From Ignavibacteriota bacterium (GTDB taxonomy: Bacteria > Bacteroidota > Ignavibacteria > UBA10030 > SZUA-254): a DNA stretch of 64,000 nucleotides. The notes under the pieces are model-generated. The model was not told the origin of the DNA. It worked only from the letters and a program-made list of their open reading frames with translations, and did not search any database. Positions 8,919 to 17,337 of this stretch are shown here, one piece after another. The stretch is taken from assembly GCA_016212665.1 (NCBI GenBank), contig JACREZ010000045.1:1-64000 (forward strand), read 5' to 3'. Position 1 is the first letter of the stretch, and each line of letters begins with the position of its first letter. The translations under genes were made by a program, and so were the position numbers.

Positions 8919-9692
8919 ATGCTCGCAACACTAACTCTCTGTCGCCGTGAACTCGTCCGCTTCTACCGTCAACGCAGCCGGATGATTGGCGTTATCGGTT
9001 CACCTCTTGTGTTTTGGTTTTTGATTGGTTCAGGTTTATCGAAATCATTCCATCATCCTGCCGCGCCGCCGGAGATGAATTACCTTGAATATTTCTTTCC
9101 AGGAACAATCGTCTTGATAGTTCTCTTCACTTCTATTTTTTCAACAATGTCCATCATCGAAGATAGAAAAGAAGGATTTTTGCAATCAGTAATTGTTGCC
9201 CCGATTTCCGGCATCAGTATCGCCATGGGAAAAATACTTGGAGGAACTGCGCTTTCCTTAATTCAGGCGACCATTCTTTTATTGATTGCCCCATTTCTTG
9301 GAATACAATTTTCGTTACTGAGTTTGCTTTTAATCTTTTTGGTTTTATTCATCATCGCCTTCGGTTTGACAGGACTCGGCTTTCTGCTCGCATGGCGAAT
9401 GGATTCCACACAAGGATTTCACGCCATCATGAATTTGTTTCTTATTCCGTTGTGGCTTCTCTCCGGCGCATTGTTTCCTGCTTCCGGAGCGGCAGGTTGG
9501 CTTAGTACATTGATGCAACTCAATCCGCTCAGTTACGGAATCGCCTCACTCCGACAAGCATTGTATTTCAACGGGCATATTGCGACACAGGAACTCACGC
9601 CTCTCAGCATCAATCTTCTTATCGTTATCGCTTTTGCTGCGGTGATGTTGTATCTCTCTGCTGTCTCAGTCCGAAAGAAAACAATACTTTGA
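8919..9692 (+). CDS. ABC-2 type transporter permease
   Basis: The 257-residue protein has six predicted membrane helices and the ABC-2 membrane signature, including EDRKEGFLQSVIVAPIS in the first cytoplasmic loop and LNPLSYGIASLRQAL near the end. It is the membrane partner of the ATPase encoded just before. It most likely forms a homodimeric exporter with that ATPase; the substrate is unknown. Confidence 0.9.
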   Translation: MLATLTLCRRELVRFYRQRSRMIGVIGSPLVFWFLIGSGLSKSFHHPAAPPEMNYLEYFFPGTIVLIVLFTSIFSTMSIIEDRKEGFLQSVIVAPISGISIAMGKILGGTALSLIQATILLLIAPFLGIQFSLLSLLLIFLVLFIIAFGLTGLGFLLAWRMDSTQGFHAIMNLFLIPLWLLSGALFPASGAAGWLSTLMQLNPLSYGIASLRQALYFNGHIATQELTPLSINLLIVIAFAAVMLYLSAVSVRKKTIL

Positions 9693-9734
9693 AATTACCT
9701 TTGCGTTCTTCGCGTCTTTGCGGTTTATACACTC

Positions 9735-10325
9735 ATGAATAAAAAGCAAATAGTCTTGCTCATTGCGGTTATAGTAGTTGGACTTACCTCTGCAATACTC
9801 AAACTATACCGAACCAATACTGATGCGTCTTCTTCATTGCCTCAAATAGGAACCGTCCCGGAATTTTCTCTTTTCACACAAGACAGTGTTTCCTTCACAA
9901 AAGAAAATCTCCTTGGACATATCACCATCGCTGACTTCATCTTCACAAGTTGCGGCGGTCCCTGCCCGTTGATGAGCGCAAAGATGCAAGAGTTACAGGA
10001 ACAATTACCAAATGCAAACATCAAACTCCTCTCCTTCTCCGTTGACCCGGAATACGATACACCAAACATCCTCAAAGAATACGGACATAAGTTCAATGCA
10101 CAACAAAACAAATGGACATTCCTCACCGGCGAACGAAAGGCAATCTACTCCCTTGCACGCTACGGATTCAAACTAACAGTCGAAGATGAAGAAAACGCCA
10201 TCCTCCACAGCACCAAATTCATTTTAATTGATGATAAAGCAATCATTCGCGGCTACTACGATTATGAAGACTCAACTGCCTTACAGCGGCTAATTGTTGA
10301 TGCACAGACGTTAAGTGAAATGTGA
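9735..10325 (+). CDS. SCO1/SenC family copper chaperone
   Basis: The 196-residue protein has an N-terminal membrane anchor (about 5-22) and a thioredoxin-like fold. The copper-binding CxxxC motif is present as TSCGGPCP, and the conserved distal His is in HSTKFILID. Sco proteins deliver copper to the CuA site of subunit II or keep its cysteines reduced in the periplasm, which fits its place in this cluster. A spacer with the word CTTTGCGTTCTTCGCGTC precedes the gene. Confidence 0.93.
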   Translation: MNKKQIVLLIAVIVVGLTSAILKLYRTNTDASSSLPQIGTVPEFSLFTQDSVSFTKENLLGHITIADFIFTSCGGPCPLMSAKMQELQEQLPNANIKLLSFSVDPEYDTPNILKEYGHKFNAQQNKWTFLTGERKAIYSLARYGFKLTVEDEENAILHSTKFILIDDKAIIRGYYDYEDSTALQRLIVDAQTLSEM

Positions 10326-10497
10326 GTGGTAATTGGTGAGTAGTGATTGGTGAATTGTAATTTGTTATTGGTCAATTGTCATTTGTCATTCGGCTTTTGT
10401 ACTTGGTAATTAGTTCCTTGTACTTTGCAGTTAATTCTCTGTACTCATAATCTCAACTACTTATCTACTCAACGACTCAACTACTTTTTAATTGATA
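10326..10497. repeat. intergenic short-period degenerate repeats
   Basis: The spacer consists of ATTGGTGAGTAGTGATTGG, TTGTCATTTGTCATTCGG and CTCAACTACTTATCTACTCA-type words. The 21-nt block at 10451-10471 is repeated exactly at 45874-45894 in another spacer, where the same word goes on for several more periods. Confidence 0.55.
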
Positions 10498-10917
10498 ATG
10501 GATTTCCTCCCTACTCTCAACGCTCTTCTCAACTCGACAAGCGCTATTTTACTGTTAGCGGGTCGTTACTTCATCAAACAGAATAACAGAGATGCGCACA
10601 AGAAATTGATGCTTGGCGCGTTCAGCGTCTCAGTTCTGTTTTTGATTTCATACCTCACCTATCATTTCTTTCACGGCTCGACGAAATTTCAAGGGGAAGG
10701 AATTATTCGGACGGTGTATTTCATCATTCTCATAAGCCATACAATTCTCGCGGCGGTTCTTGCGCCGATGGTTATTTTTACTCTGCGTCGCGGTTTAAAA
10801 CAAAAGTTCGCTCTCCACAAAAAACTCGCCCGTTGGACGTATCCGATTTGGCTGTATGTTTCCGTTACGGGTGTGGTGATTTATTTGATGTTGTATCAGA
10901 TTTTTCCAGCACAATAA
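10498..10917 (+). CDS. DUF420 family membrane protein
   Basis: The protein of about 139 residues has four predicted helices and His residues in conserved DUF420 positions (NRDAHKKLM, YHFFHGS, SHTILAA, ALHKKLARWTYPIW). DUF420 (YozB-like) genes commonly accompany cytochrome c oxidase and Sco genes. The exact function is unknown. The ATG at 10498 is preferred over the in-frame TTG six bases earlier. Confidence 0.85.
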   Translation: MDFLPTLNALLNSTSAILLLAGRYFIKQNNRDAHKKLMLGAFSVSVLFLISYLTYHFFHGSTKFQGEGIIRTVYFIILISHTILAAVLAPMVIFTLRRGLKQKFALHKKLARWTYPIWLYVSVTGVVIYLMLYQIFPAQ

Positions 10918-10956
10918 TTTGTAGCATGACAAAAGAGAATTTGTTATCTTTAAATT

Positions 10957-11484
10957 GTGAAAAATGTAAAACATCATTTCCTTGATTTCATTATTGACAG
11001 ATTGACGAACTCAATCTTCAATACTATTTCAGGTGATAGTTTCCCAACAGAAATATCGCGTTTAACGTTGTCTGACCTTCATCATATTTCGAAGAAAAAT
11101 GGATGGGTATTTGATTGGAGAAAAGAATTAGATGACAATTCAAAAGAAGTTTACAAACTTTCTGTTACATACAATCCAAATGTCATCCAAGGGATTGTTA
11201 GTTTTACAATCAAATCCGACCATGTTTTTATTGACCTGCTTGAAAGCGCTCCATTTAACAGGGGAGCAAATAAACTTTATGAAGGAGTTCCCGGCAATTT
11301 AGTCGCCTATGTATGTAAAACTTCTTTTCAACATGGTTATGATGGATATGTTTCGTTCATGGCAAAAACTAATCTTATTGAGCATTATAACAAAACTTTA
11401 GATGCGTACCATCTTGGCGGAAATCTGATGATAATACAAACAACAACAGCACAAAAACTTATTGACAAATATTTCAAGAGCTAA
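10957..11484 (+). CDS. GNAT-like hypothetical protein, possibly toxin-like partner of the next gene
   Basis: The 175-residue soluble protein is not securely recognised. Residues about 60-170 have the look of an acetyltransferase (GNAT) fold: beta strands around QGIVSFTI and VFIDLLESAP, and the later segment YDGYVSFMAKTNLIEHYNKTLDAYHLGG. It is followed after only 4 nt by a small basic protein gene. This two-gene layout resembles toxin-antitoxin modules, but that is inferred from size and arrangement. Confidence 0.45.
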   Translation: MKNVKHHFLDFIIDRLTNSIFNTISGDSFPTEISRLTLSDLHHISKKNGWVFDWRKELDDNSKEVYKLSVTYNPNVIQGIVSFTIKSDHVFIDLLESAPFNRGANKLYEGVPGNLVAYVCKTSFQHGYDGYVSFMAKTNLIEHYNKTLDAYHLGGNLMIIQTTTAQKLIDKYFKS

Positions 11485-11488
11485 CATT

Positions 11489-11659
11489 ATGGGATACATT
11501 AAAGAACCTGCCGGAGTTGACCTCTACATTAAAAGTAAACCTCTGACAAAGGATGAAGAAAAAGCTATTAGCGAATTTATTAAAGCAGATAAATTGAAAC
11601 GAAGTAAGGTCACATACAAAAGAGTAAAGAACCCTACGAAGAAAATTGCTGTGGCATGA
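11489..11659 (+). CDS. small basic protein, possible antitoxin
   Basis: The ATG at 11489 gives 56 residues, beginning MGYIKEPAGVDLYIKSKPLT and ending in a Lys-rich tail. No known domain was identified. The short distance to the GNAT-like gene suggests cotranscription. An upstream in-frame start inside the previous gene is less likely. Confidence 0.45.
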   Translation: MGYIKEPAGVDLYIKSKPLTKDEEKAISEFIKADKLKRSKVTYKRVKNPTKKIAVA

Positions 11660-11742
11660 GCAAAAATAATACAGAGCAAGAAACTTCCCGCTCTGTACTA
11701 CTAATCCACAAAGGTGTTACCATCTCTCCATTGACATGTGTA

Positions 11743-11821
11743 TGTGCGACTCACTTTCCCTGTTAAGATTAAAGATAATATGAACTTTAATTACAATTCA
11801 AAACGAGAAGTGAGTCGCACA
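11743..11821. repeat. 79-bp inverted-repeat element, copy 1
   Basis: The ends TGTGCGACTCACTT (11743-11756) and AAGTGAGTCGCACA (11808-11821) form a perfect 14-bp inverted repeat around an AT-rich core of about 50 bp. A second copy with the same ends but a different core is at 50522-50596. No T-run follows and the loop is too long for an ordinary terminator. It sits between the convergent ends of two genes. Confidence 0.7.
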
Positions 11822-11829
11822 TTCTTAGG

Positions 11830-13188
11830 TCAGGGAATAATTATCTTCCCACCCGTATTCACCTTCACAAAATATCCTCTCCCCTTTCGTATCGTATCTG
11901 CCGGTTGATATATCAAATCAAATCCATAGAAAGGCGAGTCAATTATATTTGTCGGTAAAATGTTCAACTGTGAAACAGCAACATCGTGGTCTGATGCGCC
12001 GATAAGATTCCATCCGGTCGTGACATTGATTGTATCACTTCCTCGTACCTTGCCGAGAACCTGTATAGTATCAAACGAATTGAATTTAATCCAATACCCA
12101 ACTTTCGACCTGAGCGTTACATCATAAAAATACCCGTTTGGATTGTTGTAGTAATACGCATTTGAACCGGCATTGGGAAATACTGCTGTCTTGACTGGAT
12201 TATTTGGTGCTATTGGAAGCGATACGATATTCCATCCTGTTGCAACATTCATGCTTACAGAAACCGATGCAACCGTATCGGGAAAAGTAAAGTTGCAAAC
12301 GACAGGAATATGGTCGGCGGCGTAATATAATCCGTGAGCGACACTATCCGGCACAGCATAGTTCGGGAGACGATTGATGCTTGCATTGTAATGTTGTCCG
12401 TCGTTGCCAAATGCCTTGTAGGATGATACAATCATATTATCTTCATACAACGAGTACGACGGAAGAAGCATGTCGAAACGGTCATCCATGCCGCCGTTGG
12501 AAGATTGTGGAGCCTGTGTATGGTAAGCAGCATATGCAGATTGATTCCATGTTCCTGTCATGTTGAGCGGGTCTTTTACTCTTCCATCATTGTCTGAAGT
12601 ATTAGCAATCAACGTTTGGTATGCCGCTTCTGTACCTCCGTAGATATTGTAATCGCCTGCGATGATAAAATTTGTATTCGCCTGAAGTTGATTCAAATAA
12701 TCCCTGAGATACTCACTCTCCTGTCTCCTTCTTGCAGTGTCAGATGCACCTGCTTTTAAATGAAGTGAGTAGATTCTTAGTGATTCATCCGACCATTTTG
12801 GCTTGATTGTATATTCAGCGATGAAGCGGGTTAACACGCCGTTGGTTAAATAATTCACATTCACAATTTTTACTTTTGATGTATCATAGAAAATGGAATT
12901 GTCGGTATCCGGTCCATCGTAAAACTGCACTGTTGCATATTTGCCCGGCTGATAATAATTCATCACTTGGTTGAGGAACAGTGTAACTCCCGCCTGATTT
13001 ATTATTTCCTGCACTACAAGAACATCCGGTTTCATGTTGTGAATGACTTTTCGGAACTGTGTGTGCCGTGTCGAAGTATCGGAATAGTTCAGAATATTGT
13101 ATGAAGCGATCCGGAGTGTATCACCACCAAAGACCTGAGAACAAGTGAGAATAATAAGAGACAGAAGTAACGTATAAGAATTCTTCAT
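11830..13188 (-). CDS. secreted endonuclease/exonuclease/phosphatase family protein
   Basis: The ATG at 13188 gives about 452 residues with a clear signal peptide (MKNSYTLLLSLIILTCSQVFGG). The EEP fold is marked by RIASYNILNY, VVQEI, YSLHLKAGAS, IIAGDYNIYGG, a conserved MDDRFDMLLPS and the final ADHIPV, which together form the metal and catalytic site of DNase I-like phosphohydrolases. The last 130 residues hold two beta-rich repeats of the type 'TGWNIVSLP...GYWIKFN', common in secreted FCB-group proteins. No type IX sorting tail is visible. The substrate is unknown. Confidence 0.85.
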   Translation of the reverse strand: MKNSYTLLLSLIILTCSQVFGGDTLRIASYNILNYSDTSTRHTQFRKVIHNMKPDVLVVQEIINQAGVTLFLNQVMNYYQPGKYATVQFYDGPDTDNSIFYDTSKVKIVNVNYLTNGVLTRFIAEYTIKPKWSDESLRIYSLHLKAGASDTARRRQESEYLRDYLNQLQANTNFIIAGDYNIYGGTEAAYQTLIANTSDNDGRVKDPLNMTGTWNQSAYAAYHTQAPQSSNGGMDDRFDMLLPSYSLYEDNMIVSSYKAFGNDGQHYNASINRLPNYAVPDSVAHGLYYAADHIPVVCNFTFPDTVASVSVSMNVATGWNIVSLPIAPNNPVKTAVFPNAGSNAYYYNNPNGYFYDVTLRSKVGYWIKFNSFDTIQVLGKVRGSDTINVTTGWNLIGASDHDVAVSQLNILPTNIIDSPFYGFDLIYQPADTIRKGRGYFVKVNTGGKIIIP

Positions 13189-13273
13189 AACTGATTTCAA
13201 TATACAGAGATTGAAAAAGTAAGCCAAAGAAGTTCTTCACAGAAAATAATTTCACTCAAAGACGAAATTTCCC

Positions 13274-13302
13274 TTGACTAATTCAAAATTTCTTCGTATC
13301 CT
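13274..13302 (+). promoter_or_regulatory. trp operon promoter (sigma-70-like)
   Basis: TTGACT at 13274-13279 and TATCCT at 13297-13302 are separated by exactly 17 nt. Transcription would begin near 13308, just before the Trp-rich leader peptide and the attenuator hairpin. The fit to the consensus and the position make this a good candidate. Confidence 0.6.
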
Positions 13303-13331
13303 TATGCCAGATGAATTCTCAATCCAACGAT

Positions 13332-13409
13332 ATGATGTTGATGCGCACTTGGTACTGGTCATACTGGTATCAAATTCCGCGTTTTGTCGGTGGAAAGAGA
13401 AAGGCATAA
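13332..13409 (+). CDS. trpL: trp operon leader peptide
   Basis: A short open frame ends at TAA 13407-13409 and contains the run WYWSYWY, encoded by TGG TAC TGG TCA TAC TGG TAT at 13350-13370. Three Trp codons within six is the hallmark of a trp attenuation leader peptide. In-frame ATGs exist at 13311, 13332, 13335 and 13341; the exact start is unclear and no good Shine-Dalgarno sequence is visible. The stop lies 30 nt before a strong terminator hairpin, and trpE follows. Ribosome stalling at these codons in tryptophan shortage is expected to prevent terminator formation. Confidence 0.8.
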   Translation: MMLMRTWYWSYWYQIPRFVGGKRKA

Positions 13410-13439
13410 TTAGTTCTCCTAAAATAAAAAAAAATGAAG

Positions 13440-13469
13440 CCCTTCTTGGAACACCAAGAAGGGTTTTTT
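13440..13469 (+). terminator. trp attenuator (intrinsic terminator before trpE)
   Basis: CCCTTCTTGG (13440-13449) and CCAAGAAGGG (13454-13463) form a perfect 10-bp stem with a 4-nt loop, followed by six T. An A-rich stretch precedes it. An alternative antiterminator is possible: the segment at 13392-13405 (GGAAAGAGAAAGGC) can pair with the left arm of the stem. The trpE start codon lies 12 nt after the T-run. Confidence 0.85.
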
Positions 13470-13481
13470 GTTTCAACCGAA

Positions 13482-14945
13482 ATGACATTTGAAGAATTTG
13501 AAATATTAGGACAAACATACAACGTCATCCCCGTCAGCAAATCGTTGCTGGCAGATACGTTGACACCGGTCTCCGCCTATTTACGTTTGAGAAAAGAGAG
13601 CGATAAATCTTTTCTTTTTGAAAGCGTTGAAGGAGGAGAACGGATTGCGCGCTATTCATTCATCGGTAAAAATCCGATTGTGACATTGAAGTGTAAAGAG
13701 AAAACTACATGGATTTCGGAGAAAGGAATAACGTTCGAATCAAACAACAACTTCTTCGACATCATTGATAAAACGATAAGCAAGTACAAACAGCCAACAC
13801 TTCCGAATCTCCCCCGTTTTCGCGGCGGCTTGGTTGGATTTATCGGATACGATGCAATTCGGTTTGTTGAAAATATTCCCGCGTCAGTTTCGGACAGTTC
13901 TCCTATGTTCGACAGTATTCTCTCCCTCTACACAACTGTTCTTGCATTTGACCATCTCAAACATCAAATTATTATCATCGTCAATGTCGTTGTGAATCCA
14001 GATGAACCATTAATCGAACAATACAACAGCGCATTGAATGAGATTGCAACACTTGAATCACAACTTCGTGATTCAACTCCATCATCACATGAGTTCCATT
14101 CAGATTCAAACTCATTGAGGCATGAAATCGAACATGAACAATTTCTACAATCAGTTGAACAAGCAAAACATCACATCCATGAAGGAGATATTTTTCAAGT
14201 TGTTCTCTCGCAACGGTTCTCAACGTCGTATCATGGTGACTTGTTCAACGTGTATCGCGCGCTTCGCATCGTTAATCCTTCTCCCTATTTATATTATTTG
14301 TCGTTCGATGATTTTACTGTGATTGGTTCATCGCCTGAAATTCTTGTCCGTGTGGAAAACGGAGCGACAGAAGTTTATCCCATCGCCGGAACACGCAGGC
14401 GCGGCGCTACCGACGAAGAAGACAAACGGCTCGAAGCCGAACTTCTTGCCGACACGAAAGAACGAGCAGAACATATCATGCTTGTTGATTTAGGGAGGAA
14501 TGATTTGGGACGAGTGTGTGAAGTCGGCACAGTCAAAGTTGACCAACTGATGTTTGTGGTTCGATATTCTCACGTCATGCACATTGCTTCACGGGTTACC
14601 GGAAAAGTGGACAAAGAAAAATCGTGCGTGGATGTTTTGAAAGCAACATTTCCTGCCGGAACGGTGAGCGGAGCGCCAAAAATTCGCGCAATGGAAATTA
14701 TTGATAAACTCGAAAAGAGTCGAAGAGGAATTTATGCAGGCGGAGTCGGCTATTTTGATTTTTCGGGGAATATGGATATATGTATTGCCATCAGAACCAT
14801 GTTTGCAACAAACGATACGATATATCTTCAATCGGGCGCGGGCATCGTCGCCGATTCAAATCCTGAATCGGAGTATCGGGAAACAATCAACAAAGCACAG
14901 GCGCTTGTTGAAGCGCTCAAACTTGCCGAAGGAATGATGCGATGA
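13482..14945 (+). CDS. trpE: anthranilate synthase component I
   Basis: TrpE (488 residues) converts chorismate and ammonia or glutamine-derived nitrogen to anthranilate. The chorismate-binding domain is clear (GSSPEILVR, TRRRG, LLADTKERAEHIMLVDLGRNDLGRVCE, FPAGTVSGAPKIRAMEII, GYFDFSGNMDICIAIRT). The N-terminal region with SFLFESVEGGERIARYSFIG carries the usual tryptophan feedback-site pattern. I chose the ATG at 13482; an upstream in-frame ATG at 13434 would lie inside the attenuator hairpin. It overlaps trpG by 4 nt. Confidence 0.96.
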   Translation: MTFEEFEILGQTYNVIPVSKSLLADTLTPVSAYLRLRKESDKSFLFESVEGGERIARYSFIGKNPIVTLKCKEKTTWISEKGITFESNNNFFDIIDKTISKYKQPTLPNLPRFRGGLVGFIGYDAIRFVENIPASVSDSSPMFDSILSLYTTVLAFDHLKHQIIIIVNVVVNPDEPLIEQYNSALNEIATLESQLRDSTPSSHEFHSDSNSLRHEIEHEQFLQSVEQAKHHIHEGDIFQVVLSQRFSTSYHGDLFNVYRALRIVNPSPYLYYLSFDDFTVIGSSPEILVRVENGATEVYPIAGTRRRGATDEEDKRLEAELLADTKERAEHIMLVDLGRNDLGRVCEVGTVKVDQLMFVVRYSHVMHIASRVTGKVDKEKSCVDVLKATFPAGTVSGAPKIRAMEIIDKLEKSRRGIYAGGVGYFDFSGNMDICIAIRTMFATNDTIYLQSGAGIVADSNPESEYRETINKAQALVEALKLAEGMMR

Positions 14946-15505
14946 TTCTTCTGATTGACAATTACGATTCATTCACATACAACCTCGTTCAACTCATCGG
15001 GCAAATCCGAAGCGATATTCATGTCGTTCGCAATGATAAAATTTCAGTGAACGAAATCAAGCAATTGAATCCTGAACGAATCGTCATCTCACCCGGACCC
15101 GGGCGTCCCGAAAACGCAGGCATTTGTATTCAAGTTATCAAAGAGCTTGGAAAAACCATTCCGACACTTGGCGTTTGTCTTGGACATCAGGCAATAGGTT
15201 GCGCGTTCAATGGAACAATTACCTACGCGCCAACACTGATGCACGGCAAAACTTCAATGATACTTCACCAAGGCGAAGGAATATTTCGTTCGCTTGAAAA
15301 TCCTTTTGAAGCCACACGATATCATTCACTCGTGATTGCTAAAGAGAATTTCCCGAACGAATTGCTCATCACCGCAACGACGGACGACGGTGTCATCATG
15401 GCTATTCGACATAAAGAATTTCCGATTCAAGGAATTCAGTTTCACCCCGAATCTGTTCTAACAAAATCCGGTTACAAGTTAATGTCTAATTGGTTTGAAT
15501 CATGA
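14942..15505 (+). CDS. trpG: anthranilate synthase component II (glutamine amidotransferase)
   Basis: This class I glutamine amidotransferase (187 residues) supplies ammonia to TrpE. The active-site Cys lies in GVCLGHQAIG, the His-Glu pair in QFHPESVLT, and the oxyanion motif is SPGPGRPENAG. Overlaps of 4 nt with trpE and trpD point to translational coupling. Confidence 0.96.
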   Translation: MILLIDNYDSFTYNLVQLIGQIRSDIHVVRNDKISVNEIKQLNPERIVISPGPGRPENAGICIQVIKELGKTIPTLGVCLGHQAIGCAFNGTITYAPTLMHGKTSMILHQGEGIFRSLENPFEATRYHSLVIAKENFPNELLITATTDDGVIMAIRHKEFPIQGIQFHPESVLTKSGYKLMSNWFES

Positions 15506-16512
15506 AAGAATATCTTCAAAAACTTTGTGAGCTCGGTTCATTAACACAACTGGAAGCTAAATCTGCGATGAACATCATCATGGAAGGGGGAGCAACCGAT
15601 GCCCAAATCGCTGCGTTTCTGTTCGCCTTGAAAGCAAAGGGCGAGGCAGTGAGTGAGATTTCCGGTTTCGTGGAAGTGATGCGCGAAAAAGCAATTCACA
15701 TCAACGTTGATGACCCGAACGCGATTGATATGTGCGGAACCGGCGGTGACGGTTCGATGTCATTCAACATTTCGACTCTTGCATCAATCGTTGTTGCGGG
15801 CGGAGGTGTGACCGTTGCAAAACATGGTAACCGGGCGGTTTCAAGTTTAAGCGGAAGTGCAGGAATATTGAAAGCGCTTGGTGTGAATATCGAATTGGAA
15901 GTTCCGAAAACAGAAGCGTGTGTGAATTCAATCGGCATCGGGTTTTTGTACGCGCCACTTTTTCATCCGGCGATGAAACATGTTGCAAAAGTACGTTCGG
16001 AACTTGGCGTGAGAACAGTCTTCAATCTTCTCGGACCACTTACAAATCCCGCAGGAGTGGAGCGCCAATTACTCGGAGTTTTTAACAAAAAGGTTTCGAG
16101 AAGTATAACCGACGTAATGACTTCTTTGAAACCTGACCATGTTTGCGTTGTTTATTCGCTTGATGGATTGGATGAAGTGTCTCTCGGTGCGAATACGGTC
16201 GTCCGGGAAATCAAAAAGAAAACTGCGCCACGTCTTTTTGAGATTGAGCCGTCATCTTTTGGGTTGAATCAATCGCCGCCTTCATCTGTTCGCGGAGATT
16301 CACCTGAACATAATGCGAAAATTGCATTGACTATCCTTCAAGGCGAGAAAAGTCCGTACAGAGATTATGTTGTGGCAAATGCGGCAGCCGGATTTTATGT
16401 TGCAGGAAAAGTCGAAACAATTCAAGGCGGAGTTCCGCTCGCTCAGGAATCAATTGATTCAGGAAGAGCGTTGGAGAAATTGAAGCAACTCATTGAGTTC
16501 ACAAACCGATGA
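15502..16512 (+). CDS. trpD: anthranilate phosphoribosyltransferase
   Basis: TrpD (336 residues) joins anthranilate to PRPP, the second step of tryptophan synthesis. The PRPP-binding glycine loop CGTGGDGSMSFNIST and the KHGNRAVSS motif are present, with the anthranilate-site segment LGVRTVFNLLGPLTNP. It overlaps trpG and trpC by 4 nt each. Confidence 0.96.
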   Translation: MKEYLQKLCELGSLTQLEAKSAMNIIMEGGATDAQIAAFLFALKAKGEAVSEISGFVEVMREKAIHINVDDPNAIDMCGTGGDGSMSFNISTLASIVVAGGGVTVAKHGNRAVSSLSGSAGILKALGVNIELEVPKTEACVNSIGIGFLYAPLFHPAMKHVAKVRSELGVRTVFNLLGPLTNPAGVERQLLGVFNKKVSRSITDVMTSLKPDHVCVVYSLDGLDEVSLGANTVVREIKKKTAPRLFEIEPSSFGLNQSPPSSVRGDSPEHNAKIALTILQGEKSPYRDYVVANAAAGFYVAGKVETIQGGVPLAQESIDSGRALEKLKQLIEFTNR

Positions 16513-17297
16513 ACATTCTTCAACAAATTGTCGAATATAAACGGGATGAAGTCGCCAAGTTGAAACAGAAATATTCAATTTCTGATTTTCAATCATTTGA
16601 ATTCTTTCAAAGAAAAACTATTTCACTCCGACATTCACTGAACACCACAACGCCTTTTGCTGTGATTGCAGAAATCAAACGCGCATCTCCATCCGCAGGA
16701 AGTTTACGGATTGATATTCGACCACAAACCATTGCCGGCGAGTATGAATCTAATGGCGCGGCAGGAATATCTGTCCTGACTGATGAGAAATTTTTTTCCG
16801 GTACAATCAAAGATTTATCTGAAGTTAGAAATGTTGTCAGACTTCCGCTTCTCCGAAAAGATTTTATCATTGATGAGCACCAACTTCACGAAGCGAAAGT
16901 TGCCGGCGCGGATGCTGTGTTACTTATTGCCGTTATTCTTGAGAAGCAACAACTATCTGATTTACACTCTGCTGCATCAGAACTTGGTTTGGAATCCCTT
17001 GTAGAACTCTACGAAGAAAGAGAAATTGAAAAACTCGATTTCGACTCGATGAAACTTGTCGGCATCAACAACCGAGATTTGAAAACGATGACGATTGATA
17101 TTAACCATTCGATTGAATTATCCCGCTTCATTCCAAAAGATACTACGTTGGTAAGTGAAAGCGGAATTCATTCTACCGATGGTCTCCGAAAATTAAAAGA
17201 TGCCGGAATAAAGGCGGCGTTGATTGGTGAGTACCTTATGAAATCAAAACAACCCGGACTTGCATTGAAACAATTGTTAGAAAGTACGGAACGATGA
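16509..17297 (+). CDS. trpC: indole-3-glycerol phosphate synthase
   Basis: TrpC (262 residues) is a beta/alpha-barrel enzyme that closes the indole ring. Conserved segments are FAVIAEIKRASPSAG, SVLTDEKFFSG, LLRKDFIIDEHQ (catalytic Lys), LVELYEEREIE, VGINNRDLKT and VSESGI. It is a separate protein here, not fused to TrpF. Confidence 0.96.
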   Translation: MNILQQIVEYKRDEVAKLKQKYSISDFQSFEFFQRKTISLRHSLNTTTPFAVIAEIKRASPSAGSLRIDIRPQTIAGEYESNGAAGISVLTDEKFFSGTIKDLSEVRNVVRLPLLRKDFIIDEHQLHEAKVAGADAVLLIAVILEKQQLSDLHSAASELGLESLVELYEEREIEKLDFDSMKLVGINNRDLKTMTIDINHSIELSRFIPKDTTLVSESGIHSTDGLRKLKDAGIKAALIGEYLMKSKQPGLALKQLLESTER

Positions 17298-17337
17298 CTT
17301 CGAGTAGCTTTGTGTTTCTTCGTGCTCTTAGTGGTTT

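Noticed and set aside
13200-13481. T-box leader before trpE
   Set aside because: No T-box sequence (GGTGGNACCGCG type) is present, and the Trp-rich leader with terminator explains the region.
13434-13481. upstream start of trpE at 13434
   Set aside because: It would place the start codon before the terminator hairpin and encode the hairpin itself; the ATG at 13482 matches the family N-terminus.
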